Shown piece by piece: positions 59,801 to 64,000 of a stretch of DNA of 64,000 bases. The notes beneath the pieces are model-generated. The model saw only the letters and a list, made by a program, of their open reading frames with translations, made no database searches and had not been told where the DNA came from. The translations under genes were made by a program, and so were the position numbers. The stretch's first letter is position 1. Each line of letters starts with the position of its first letter. Origin of the DNA: Unio delphinus (Eukaryota; Mollusca; Bivalvia; Unionida; Unionidae); the NCBI GenBank assembly GCA_029339505.1, contig JAQISU010000247.1:767501-831500 (forward strand), read 5' to 3'.

Positions 59801-62005
59801 TCAACTTAAATCAGTTTAAATGTATCACATGGTTTTCAAGAACTTTTATATTTTCTACAGGCAATGACCAGGAAGGACAACCTGTTTAGGTTCGAGTCCA
59901 TTGCAGACTTGTTAGATTTGAAACAGAAATAATTTTTAACAATGGATCAAGCTGATTTTGGCAGACATACATGCAAACAATACCCACGAAGCATTAATCA
60001 CATGAACAACCGGTAACAAAATTCTACCCAGGGATGCTCAGTAATTAAAGGTGAATGTATCTTTCATCATCCTGCTAGTTTTATTTTGGATCTACAATCA
60101 AGACATTTTGGGGAGTGTAGGAAAGATAGCTGACGTCAATTTCTGCAACAATAATGAAGCTCTACTGTTGTGATTAGAAGGATTCGCAAAGACAATTTCC
60201 ACCCTGTATTGTAATAATTATCATCCAGTCATCTTAAAGGAGGTGGTATGCATCAAAATATTTGACAAGCAGACCTTTCTTATTGACAACATTTATTTAT
60301 ATACAATTGTTTGCCATACTGTAACAAAAGCCCCCTTGTTAATCTCGTGAGATGAGCACCTGTAACTCTTAAACACATCTCTCACTAGTTGTATTATTAA
60401 GAATCAACACATACTGATTGTTCAGAGTCTACAAGCTCACAACGGCAGACGTTATAACTACTAGGCCACTGGAGCGGTCCCGTATGATGTAAAAAAAATT
60501 AATGGATAAAACCAAGAAATAGGTAGGATTTGGTTCGTTGGCTGCATAGAAACTACATGTTCTGCATCATATACTATACACTGATTACACCAACACATCC
60601 AGTCGATACACAAGTGGCAGGTTTATGCCAGTTAACTTTTAAATTCTAATAACAAAAGATAACACAATCCTGCAAACGAGGTCTTTCCATTCCTTCTGAA
60701 CCTTCTATCTTATAAAGATTATTTGTAAAATAAAATAAAAATATTCTTAACAAAAAATTCTACATCTTAAGATCTGGATTTTTTTGGTATCACTTATTTA
60801 AGGTAGTCATATCTGCAGATAATCTGTCAGTGGTTCATATGTGCAGATAATCTGTCAGTGGTGACAGATTGTCATACATCTGTAGGCTATAGAAATCGTA
60901 AGTACTAGTGCTGATGTTGAGCTCTTCAATGCATATCTCAACAGTCAGCATGAATATCTGTATTTACACCAAAAAAAATTTAAAATAAGTAGATACACTG
61001 CCAATGACATTACTGGAAAGAAGATTCTTTTAAACATGATCAAGGGTTAACAGTATCTTGTCTGAAATTCACATATAACGTTTGTTATAATAATATTTAT
61101 AACGAACATAACTTTCTTATTAATTATAACACTTTGTTGTTACAATACTGATTCTAAATCTACTTGCGAGTGTATTGGTCTAATGAATTCGAAAGCAACT
61201 GTACAGCCAACGCACTTAAAGCATCAATTAAATTTACGCACAATACAAGATGAAAAACAAGTATAAACTGTTTAACAAATGAAAATTAAATGTGACACAC
61301 ATCCCAGTATTATACGCACACACGCTCAAAAAAGCGAGCTAAGAGCAGCGCTATTTTCAGTGGGAATCGGTCACGTGCAGTTCTAAATTGAGAACTATCA
61401 ATAAAATGGCAAATTGTGTAAACAAGCAAAAGACGCGGGACTTACCGAGATCGTTTGGTGGTGGGATCTTTCATCACCATAGCTTCCTTAATTTCTCCAT
61501 ATACACCAAAATGCTCCTTTAGTTTCTCTGGAAAGTTGGAAAATAAATGACATTCAACTATGTAATAAAAGCATCAATCCTTTATCGATGCCGTAGAAAT
61601 CCGAACACCACGCGCTACATAATGAATCCATTACTATCCGCAGCGGTAATTGAATGCTTTAAATTTTTGTAAAATCCAACAAATTGTTAAACACTCTTGC
61701 GAAATGGTTTGTAAAAGAAAACTTACCAGCTGTTGTCTGCCAACTCAAACCTCCTACGAACATTTTCCTGCAAAAAACAAAACAAAAAATCAAAATCACA
61801 GATCAGTCGGGCCATCTTGGTTGTCGACACCTCTGACCTAGTTCGAACGAGTCAGTCGGTAACATGAAAGGGATTATCTACAGAAATCAGAACAAACACC
61901 GTACGACGAAGACAGACAATGTAAACTTAATACATACCCTGGATCATTTGGTATTTCCTCTGTTCCATTTGTGATGGGTTGCTGAGATTGAACATCCATC
62001 TTCAT
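18040..62005 (-). CDS. msi: Musashi-family RNA-binding protein, 5' part (six exons, incomplete)
   Basis: Joined exons: 62005-61938, 61767-61727, 61527-61446, 46238-46154, 32276-32235, 18132-18040. All phases match and give 137 codons with no stop. The product has a short polar N-terminus (residues 1-22), RRM1 (about 23-100) with RNP2 MFVGGL (25-30) and RNP1 RGFGFVTY (64-71), a linker with [13 protein letters not shown], then the start of RRM2 with RNP2 IFVGGL (114-119). This architecture and linker are typical of Musashi/Rbp6 proteins, which bind UAG-containing 3'UTR sites and control translation, often in neural and stem cells. The second half of RRM2, including its RNP1, and the C-terminus are absent from the window. 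Musashi proteins are usually about 330-410 residues, so roughly a third is seen. DAZAP1 or hnRNP A/B relatives are alternatives, but the linker favours Musashi. Confidence 0.95.
19972..20055 (+). repeat. (TA)n microsatellite with CA tail
   Basis: About 37 TA repeats followed by ACACACACAC. Confidence 0.98.
20762..20850 (-). repeat. Dispersed repeat fragment shared with 38070-38145
   Basis: Read on the minus strand it contains ATGACTAAATCCTCGTTTTA then TAATCGCATCAAGAATGC, preceded by a GGGAGGGGGAGAACC purine run. The plus strand at 38070-38145 has the matching ATGACCAAATCCTCATTTTA, CAATCACATTGAAAAG after a G-rich run. The element type is unknown. Confidence 0.55.
23017..23229 (+). repeat. Tandem repeat, 71 bp x 3
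   Basis: Units start at 23017, 23088 and 23159 with CAACTTGACAGATT/CAACTCGCCAGATT/CAACTCGACAGATT, and each ends ACTGGCCCTGTACAATAT. The ORF at 22907-23185 runs through them and is not a gene. Confidence 0.95.
24184..24416 (-). mobile_element. SINE2 with internal deletion
   Basis: Left end: a GT-rich simple tail and GATTTGGATTTTC. The central part GTGATGTCTAGCACTGGGGC is present, but the segment CACATTATCCTGACACCAGG...CCTAACACTAACC is missing. The right end reaches TTTGGTATGACTTGGCTAGGG and then decays, so the A box is lost. Confidence 0.85.
24483..24611 (+). repeat. Tandem repeat, 41 bp x 3
   Basis: Units start ATGTAATCACCAAAACTTAT at 24483, 24524 and 24565, with a partial fourth at 24606. 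They are identical over nearly their full length. Confidence 0.95.
25824..25905 (+). repeat. Tandem repeat, 27 bp x 3
   Basis: Repeats of AAATTCAAACCCAATACTAA followed by AAATACT. The unit is a multiple of three, so the minus strand shows a periodic LGLNLVFLV peptide with no gene behind it. Confidence 0.93.
28010..28052 (+). repeat. (TA)n microsatellite
   Basis: About 21 uninterrupted AT repeats, followed by a pyrimidine-rich stretch CTTTTTCTTCCTG. Confidence 0.97.
32235..32276 (-). CDS. msi: Musashi exon 5 (inter-RRM linker)
   Basis: This 42-nt exon is exactly 14 codons ([14 protein letters not shown]), the conserved linker between the two RRMs of Musashi proteins. The acceptor is ATCAACAG|GTT and the donor is CCAAAA|GTAAGT. 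Both borders are phase 0, so skipping it would keep the frame but remove the linker. It sits alone between introns of about 13.9 and 14.1 kb. Confidence 0.94.
33140..33246 (+). repeat. Tandem duplication, 53 bp x 2
   Basis: TTATTACAGGACAGGTCAAG through CCAGTAGATGGTACTT is present twice with essentially no differences, so it is a recent local duplication. Confidence 0.95.
33573..33664 (+). repeat. Compound (TGTA)n(TA)n microsatellite
   Basis: About eight TGTA repeats pass directly into about 30 TA repeats. Confidence 0.98.
34531..34738 (+). mobile_element. Possible third tRNA-derived SINE
   Basis: An A-box-like TTGGCCAAGTGGTTATAAAG is followed about 30 bp later by a B-box-like GGAGTTCAAATCCAGC, then non-tRNA sequence to an A/T-rich end (AATAAATTATTAAATT). 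The spacing fits a tRNA-derived head. A functional tRNA is unlikely because the acceptor stem does not pair well. Only one copy is seen, so the boundaries are estimates. Confidence 0.5.
35128..35219 (+). repeat. Tandem repeat, 23 bp x 4
   Basis: Four identical units starting CAACAGTTTATGGCAATTG at 35128, 35151, 35174 and 35197. Confidence 0.97.
35474..35733 (+). mobile_element. SINE2, near full length
   Basis: The head reads CTCCGGTGGCCTAGTGGATAA (A box). The B-box part is deleted: the copy passes directly to ACTTATAAAAATGGTACTAA. The body and 3' end (ATCACTATAAAC... GAAAATTGTTAAAG) match the family. It is opposite in orientation to most other copies here. Confidence 0.9.
37191..37489 (-). 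mobile_element. SINE2, diverged near-full-length copy
   Basis: Left end GTGTGTACGTGTGATTTGG (3' tail). The body has small deletions. The head is recognisable at the right as GGATTTGAACCTG (B box) and ACCACTAGTCCACTGGAG (A box region). It is more diverged than 17564-17887, so it is an older copy. Confidence 0.88.
37858..37925 (+). repeat. Possible retroelement 3' tail remnant
   Basis: GATTGTAAAGCAATTTGAGC, ATCTAAATATATGGCGCTGC. This resembles the shared 3' tails of some LINE/SINE pairs (TGTAAAGCGCTTTGAGC ... GGCGCTATATAAA). The resemblance is from memory and the match is short. Confidence 0.35.
37972..38042 (+). repeat. (TA)n microsatellite
   Basis: About 35 TA repeats. Confidence 0.98.
38070..38145 (+). 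repeat. Dispersed repeat fragment shared with 20762-20850
   Basis: A G-rich run (GGGATGGGGAGCTGGG) is followed by ATGACCAAATCCTCATTTTA and CAATCACATTGAAAAG. It matches the opposite strand at 20762-20850. It lies just right of the TA tract at 37972-38042. Confidence 0.55.
38547..39359 (+). mobile_element. TTAA-target MITE, copy 2
   Basis: This 813-bp element has termini CACATTAACCCCTG and CAGGGATTAATGTG, nearly perfect inverted repeats, with TTAA on both sides (38543-38546, 39360-39363). It is homologous to copy 1 along its length. A TA microsatellite (38777-38824) sits where copy 1 has the short TATATTGATACAGTG. The right flank also carries about 68-bp satellite units like those of copy 1. 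Confidence 0.9.
38777..38824 (+). repeat. (TA)n microsatellite inside MITE copy 2
   Basis: About 24 TA repeats at the position where MITE copies 1 and 3 have short TA-rich non-repetitive sequence, so it grew after the MITE inserted. Confidence 0.97.
39360..39465 (+). repeat. Tandem repeat, about 68 bp, right of MITE copy 2
   Basis: One complete and one partial unit: CACTATTAACATTTCATAAC, GATTACTGGTAATCCTGA, TTTAATGAGTATATGC. It is homologous to 8583-8726. No such unit lies to the left of MITE copy 2. Confidence 0.85.
42263..42730 (+). repeat. Minisatellite, 39 bp x 12
   Basis: Twelve identical units start CTGCCAATCAAGTATCAAGG every 39 bp from 42263. The unit is 13 codons long and has an open frame, giving an apparent 197-codon protein with repeated [13 protein letters not shown]. 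There is no start context, homology or splice structure to support a gene. The perfect identity suggests very recent expansion. The CATA element 42767-43882 begins 36 bp later. Confidence 0.97.
42780..42802 (+). repeat. C23 homopolymer
   Basis: Twenty-three consecutive C directly after the left terminus of the CATA-type element. The count may be unreliable in assembly. Confidence 0.9.
43320..43500 (-). pseudogene. Zinc-finger remnant of hAT-like transposase
   Basis: The minus strand reads KLTFCKLCN in one frame. After an apparent 1-bp deletion it continues [20 protein letters not shown] then HQ in another. This aligns with CRLCGNDFSIGHGG...EKHMKTRKH of the transposase at 5525-6684. Only the N-terminal zinc finger survives. 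The catalytic domain is gone. Confidence 0.8.
44371..44782 (-). mobile_element. SINE2 interrupted by a TTAA MITE
   Basis: SINE2 body 44371-44471 and head side 44654-44782 (GGTATGACTTGGCTG, ACCACTAGGCCACCAGAGCG) are separated by a 170-bp insertion at the SINE's own CTTAA site. The 3' end is truncated at the left. It is a nested pair, so the SINE is older than the insert. Confidence 0.88.
44480..44649. mobile_element. Short MITE in a TTAA target, nested in SINE2
   Basis: It begins CCCCTGGTTG and ends GTTTAGGGG, flanked by TTAA (44476-44479 and 44650-44653). The short inverted termini CCCCT and a TTAA duplication are the pattern of piggyBac-type (or Kolobok-type) elements. It has no coding capacity. 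An additional TTAACATG precedes the left TTAA, so the exact left border is uncertain by about 8 bp. Confidence 0.7.
45333..45488 (-). mobile_element. SINE1, 5'-truncated copy
   Basis: It matches the 3' two thirds of SINE1: a CAA tail read as TTGTTGTTGTTGGG, then GTTTAACGCCACATTTCAGCA, then the body to about TTGAATCTGAGA. The tRNA head is missing. No clear duplication is visible. The apparent 115-codon frame at 45156-45503 on the plus strand runs through this repeat and is not a gene. Confidence 0.88.
46154..46238 (-). CDS. msi: Musashi exon 4 (RRM1 RNP1 to end of RRM1)
   Basis: The exon starts with the remainder of the split arginine, then [17 protein letters not shown] (RNP1 plus helix 2 region), and ends GPHELDAKT. 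The acceptor is CTATTTCAG|G. The in-frame donor is AAAACA|GTACGG, a weak 5' site. A second GT, GTACG|GTAGCT, lies 5 nt downstream but breaks the frame into exon 5. The intron on its 5' side is about 15.2 kb. Confidence 0.95.
48009..48673 (-). mobile_element. TTAA-target MITE, copy 3, internally deleted
   Basis: This 665-bp copy in inverse orientation has termini CACATTAACCCCTGAGCC (left) and AAGGGTTAATGCA (right). The flanks CTAA/TCAA have decayed from TTAA. Compared with copies 1 and 2 it lacks about 150 bp between the segments AGGTTTAGTTTTGTAA and GTTTTATTTCAGC (junction near 48275). The rest is colinear. Confidence 0.88.
49382..49803 (+). repeat. Dispersed repeat of about 430 bp, copy 2
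   Basis: It has the same order of segments as 14875-15340, from TTTATTAGTGACTCTGGGG to AATATAGCACCTAAAGGGG, in the same orientation. The two copies differ by small indels and substitutions, so this is an old repeat. Confidence 0.8.
49848..50119 (-). mobile_element. SINE2, diverged copy
   Basis: Left end GTGTGTGATTTGGATTC. The body contains GGCCGACCAGTCCTA and CTGCCGGGGATCAAGCC (B box strand-reversed). The right end CTAACCACCAGAGCAG corresponds to the A-box side. The very end of the head has been duplicated with its flank (see 50108-50245). Confidence 0.88.
50108..50245 (+). repeat. Tandem duplication, 68 bp x 2, across a SINE border
   Basis: CCACCAGAGCAGTCAATTC through ATAAAAAATGT is duplicated (units at 50108 and 50176). 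The first bases are the end of the SINE2 head at 49848-50119, so the duplication happened after the SINE inserted. Confidence 0.93.
51576..52125. mobile_element. Possible old inverted-repeat element split by SINE1
   Basis: CGTATTTTGC (51576-51585) and its inverse GCAAAATACG (52116-52125) frame about 550 bp that includes the SINE1 at 51697-51934. A related motif GACTTATATATGGA occurs inside the left half and just outside the right half, in the same direction. The repeats are short, so the call is tentative. Confidence 0.35.
51697..51934 (+). mobile_element. SINE1 (tRNA-derived), full length
   Basis: It is flanked by perfect 11-bp duplications ACAGGTAATAA (51686-51696 and 51935-51945). It begins GGGGCCCCAAGTGGCCGAG with a tRNA-like A-box, has a B box GGGTTCAAGTCT, and ends GGCGTTAAACCCAAC with a CAA-rich tail. 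It may interrupt an older inverted-repeat element (see 51576-52125). Confidence 0.95.
52979..53137 (+). repeat. Tandem repeat, 41 bp x about 4
   Basis: Units start AACAATCAAATAATAACAAG and contain ACATGTGAATACAACTAAAA. Three are nearly identical, and the fourth has lost TG. Confidence 0.95.
55245..55430 (-). CDS. Small acidic ORF, unassigned
   Basis: 61 codons from ATG to stop, rich in Asp/Glu ([37 protein letters not shown]). The composition is unlike the Phe/Leu/Ile-rich chance frames around it. It could be the N-terminal fragment of a transposon protein, an intron-embedded exon of another gene, or chance. No splice sites or domain were recognised. Confidence 0.25.
   Translation of the reverse strand: MDVDSEGSNIEVDDLDDNIDLNELNQVDERDDAWLHALVNSNSESEADFKSFEEKWDRDDF
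56447..57137 (-). mobile_element. hAT-type MITE, copy B
   Basis: This 691-bp element is flanked by perfect 8-bp duplications TCCAACAG (56439-56446 and 57138-57145). Its ends are TAGTGATGGGAA and the inverse of TAGTGTTGTTCCGA. Internal and subterminal sequence is homologous in inverse orientation to 2141-3084. It has no coding capacity, so it must have been mobilised in trans by a hAT transposase. Confidence 0.93.
58219..58612 (+). repeat. Minisatellite, 26 bp x about 15
   Basis: Units of CTGTATGGTGTTAGAATTAT followed by AGTTTA. Two variants interleave (AGTTTA and AGGTTA; ATGGTG and ATGATG), and one unit has an extra T. The pattern of shared variants suggests multi-unit duplications. Confidence 0.97.
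60428..60482 (-). mobile_element. SINE2 head fragment
   Basis: Only the tRNA-related end is visible: CAGACGTTATAACTACTAGG then CCACTGGAGCGG, matching the A-box side of SINE2. The rest of the element is absent or unrecognisable. It is a solo remnant. Confidence 0.6.
60808..60863 (+). repeat. Tandem duplication, 28 bp x 2
   Basis: TCATATCTGCAGATAATCTG and TCATATGTGCAGATAATCTG, each followed by TCAGTGGT. Confidence 0.9.
61446..61527 (-). CDS. msi: Musashi exon 3 (RRM1 middle)
   Basis: This 82-nt exon encodes the first helix and middle strands of RRM1, including [17 protein letters not shown] and PTTKRSR. The segment [17 protein letters not shown] is characteristic of Musashi. The acceptor is TTTCCAG|A and the donor is TCTCG|GTAAGT. 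The final arginine codon is split, so RNP1 spans the exon 3/exon 4 junction. Confidence 0.96.
61528..61937 (-). other. msi: Introns 1 and 2 around exon 2
   Basis: Intron 1 is 61937-61768 (170 bp) and intron 2 is 61726-61528 (199 bp). Both are GT-AG. No repeat or embedded gene was seen. The three 5' exons are thus clustered within about 560 bp of the start codon. Confidence 0.85.
61727..61767 (-). CDS. msi: Musashi exon 2 (RRM1, RNP2)
   Basis: This 41-nt exon encodes [13 protein letters not shown], the first beta strand of RRM1 with the RNP2 motif. The acceptor is TTTTTGCAG|G and the donor is GCTG|GTAAGT, a consensus 5' splice site. It enters with phase 2 and leaves with phase 1, matching both neighbours. 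Introns 1 and 2 are short (170 and 199 bp), unlike the roughly 14-kb introns further on. Confidence 0.95.
61938..62005 (-). CDS. msi: Musashi exon 1 (start codon, N-terminal tail)
   Basis: The ATG lies at 62005-62003, in context GAAAATGA with A at -3. A second in-frame ATG two codons later could also be used (MKMDVQ or MDVQ). The exon encodes a short polar tail ending NDPG, and the last glycine codon is split after GG. The donor reads CCAGG|GTATGT. The reading frame continues directly into the RRM1 RNP2 motif of exon 2. The 5'UTR extent and transcription start cannot be seen. Confidence 0.88.
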
Positions 62006-62029
62006 TTTCTACTGTTACTACACTAACTA

Positions 62030-62320
62030 ACTACACCGCAACTGAATAGAACTGCACGTGGGACTATCTAGCTCACTTGTTCAACTATTGGGCCTCCGTG
62101 GGTGGGAATTTCGCGCGCATCAGTTAGGTGCGAGGCCGAGTGATTGGCAGGTGCCAACTGAAAAATCCATTGGCTAAGATAGCGTTGCGTGGTAACTTCT
62201 ATTTTGTCCCTATTGACGTCAATGGCATTTCAACATTCACTCCGCCCCTTTTTCATTGGTTTACATAGTGAATTGAGTAACGCCCCTTCCCACAAAAATA
62301 GCAACCAATAATAATCTAAA
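62030..62320 (-). promoter_or_regulatory. Promoter-like block upstream of Musashi exon 1
   Basis: This is a locally GC/CpG-richer block just upstream of the start codon. It contains a perfect CRE palindrome TGACGTCA (62214-62221), an E-box CACGTG (62055-62060), GC-box-like CCGCCCC (62242-62248) and CGCCCC (62281-62286). It also has several CCAAT boxes read on the gene strand (ATTGG at 62087, 62143, 62169, 62255) and one in the other direction (CCAAT at 62305). No clear TATA box is positioned near the ATG. The clustering suggests a TATA-less promoter. No start site can be assigned. Confidence 0.6.
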
Positions 62321-63420
62321 ATAACGTTCTATTTTTGCATTCAATATTGGAGGGTCATGGAGGATAATGTATTCGATTTGAATAATATTCGATTGCCGCA
62401 TTGAGATAAGGATGTGTAGTTGTGATTGCGTGTTATTTGTCCTTTATTTGATATACAAATTGAATTTAAAAGAGTTTAACATCATAATATTTAGTAAATT
62501 TTGCTGCTCATAAACGCTAAGGATTGGTACGATAATGCGCATGGACAAATAAAGGAAGATATCTCTGATAGTAATCAATGTAGCCTTTAATTTCATTGAT
62601 TTTACATTTTGTTCCATCAGCATTTCTGTGTAACAGAAATTGGCACATAGAACGATGAAAAGGCTAGATTTACTTGTGGGAATTAGGCATCTATGTGTTA
62701 TGCATACTTGTGTAGATACTACTAACGTGCTTGCTGAAGCTTGCAAGCCAAATTCATTCACAGCAGATAGTGAGTGGGGGGCGCATGAAGGGGCGATGAA
62801 GAAAAACAGATTATGCTTGCGGTTTTTTAAAGATCAACTATGCCAAATGATATCAATCTCTGCAAAAAAGTCGTTCTGAGAAAAAGAAGACGATCATCAA
62901 GAAGATGATGATGTTCACAATGATCTAATTGTTCCTATCGTTGTTGTGGTGGTTATGGATGTGATTACGATGAGGACACGTTTAAAGGTGTCATTGGAAA
63001 GGTTTTTTTTTTTTTAATTAGAATATTTATCTGACAATTCTCTAGTCCGAGAATATACATTGCAAGACTTGTGTAATAGTTGTAACAAGGATTGACACAT
63101 TCCCAGTGAATGAGAACAAACGACTAACAAATAATATGACTTGTATGGGAAAAAATATGATTAAATAAAAGCAAAAATTATTTAACTTGACAAGGAAATC
63201 AACTTTCTCTTTTTACAGCATACCGATATGAGAAAGAACATGAACAGGAAATTGGTCCCCACTGAATGGTGCATTTTGAATCATGAAAATAATTAAAAAC
63301 AAGCTATCAATCATTACTTTTTTGTTGCAGAAAATAATTTTAGAACGGCATTTCTGACAAGCTGTGCACTTCCGAAATGCAAAGGAAGTAAAAAAAAATA
63401 TGCGCATTTATTTTTGAGAG

Positions 63421-63507
<87 letters not shown>

Positions 63508-64000
63508 AAGGGTCGTAGAGAGCGATCACACTCAAGCATTTCCTAGTTCTTTTCCAAACAAATTTTTTCTTTTTCTTTCTTTCACACGCACATACATACA
63601 CACACCTAATTACTAACCAGGACCGGCCTTAGGCCGATTGACCAAGCTCACAGCAGCCCTGCGCGTTAGTAATTTTAACAAAATATATGTATATAGAGAA
63701 AGGAATTTTAAGAAACTTTTAAGTTTAATATCATGTAAAACTTGTTTAAATGCTTATTACCAGATGGTGTGCTCACAGGGGACCCGCATGTAAACCAAGC
63801 GGGCTCCGCCAAAATTATCGAAAATCTGGCCCCGCGTTTGCTAAGGCTGGCCCTATTATAAACAGTTTAGACTACATTTTCGTATCTAACCTCATCACAT
63901 GACAACGGCAGAACAAATACAACTTGTGGAATTTCGATATCTTTTCGACACATACAGAGATCAAAGCGTCACACTTAAGCTCCAGTGACTAATTCGCTAA
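62321..64000. other. Upstream intergenic sequence, no gene recognised
   Basis: No reading frame here looks like a conserved protein. The longest (62444-62761 minus, 62640-62879 plus) are AT-rich and of unlikely composition. The stretch holds a long CT/CA microsatellite (63423-63507) and otherwise unremarkable AT-rich DNA. The last few hundred bases are somewhat GC-richer but show no identifiable feature. Confidence 0.6.
63423..63507 (+). repeat. Compound (CT)n(CA)n microsatellite
   Basis: About 31 CT repeats followed by about 12 CA repeats, upstream of the Musashi promoter-like block. Confidence 0.98.

Larger units (their letters stand above)
46239..61445 (-). other. msi: Intron 3 (about 15.2 kb)
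   Basis: The intron runs from the donor TCTCG|GTAAGT to the acceptor CTATTTCAG. It contains a TTAA MITE, a dispersed 430-bp repeat, SINE2, a full SINE1, a hAT-type MITE, and minisatellites of 26, 28, 41 and 68 bp units, listed separately. Stretches 46239-48008, 50250-51570, 53140-56440 (apart from a small acidic ORF) and 57150-58215 show no recognisable feature beyond AT-rich DNA. Confidence 0.85.

Noticed and set aside
59875..59905. B-box-like AGGTTCGAGTCC as a SINE or tRNA
   Set aside because: There is no A box at the right distance and no match to the SINE bodies seen elsewhere.

Overview
The window is AT-rich, repeat-dense animal DNA. It has no bacterial gene organisation and no long uninterrupted reading frames. 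It holds the 5' half of one intron-rich protein gene on the minus strand, a Musashi-family (two-RRM) RNA-binding protein. Six coding exons with matching splice phases give a continuous 137-codon reading frame from an ATG at 62005-62003 to a donor at 18040. That frame covers all of RRM1 and the first half of RRM2. The rest of RRM2 and the C-terminal part were not found in 1-18000, so they probably lie beyond the left edge. The protein sequence and the tRNA-derived SINEs fit an invertebrate, most likely a bivalve mollusc. That assignment is inference.

Layout, in transcription order (right to left): 62006-64000 is upstream DNA with a promoter-like block (CRE, CCAAT boxes, GC boxes, E-box) and a long CT/CA microsatellite. 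61446-62005 holds exons 1-3 close together. Three introns of about 14-15 kb follow, separating exon 4 (46154-46238), exon 5 (32235-32276) and exon 6 (18040-18132). 1-18039 is at least 18 kb of a further intron. No second host gene was recognised.

Most intron sequence that can be explained is mobile or repetitive. There are two tRNA-derived SINE families, several copies with intact target-site duplications. A hAT-type MITE is present as two copies with 8-bp duplications. A MITE family with TTAA targets has three copies. A pair of DNA transposons with CATA-type terminal inverted repeats and clean 6-bp duplications includes one that still carries a broken hAT-like transposase. There is also a foldback structure with an amplified arm, and many minisatellites (23-71 bp units) and microsatellites. 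Several insertions are nested, which gives a relative chronology.

The most interesting items are the CATA/6-bp-duplication transposon family, the SINE-in-MITE locus whose empty site exists elsewhere in the window, a possible SINE-derived splice acceptor beside exon 6, tandem splice donors at exon 4, and the foldback with one arm amplified. I did not see evidence for a wholly new molecular system.
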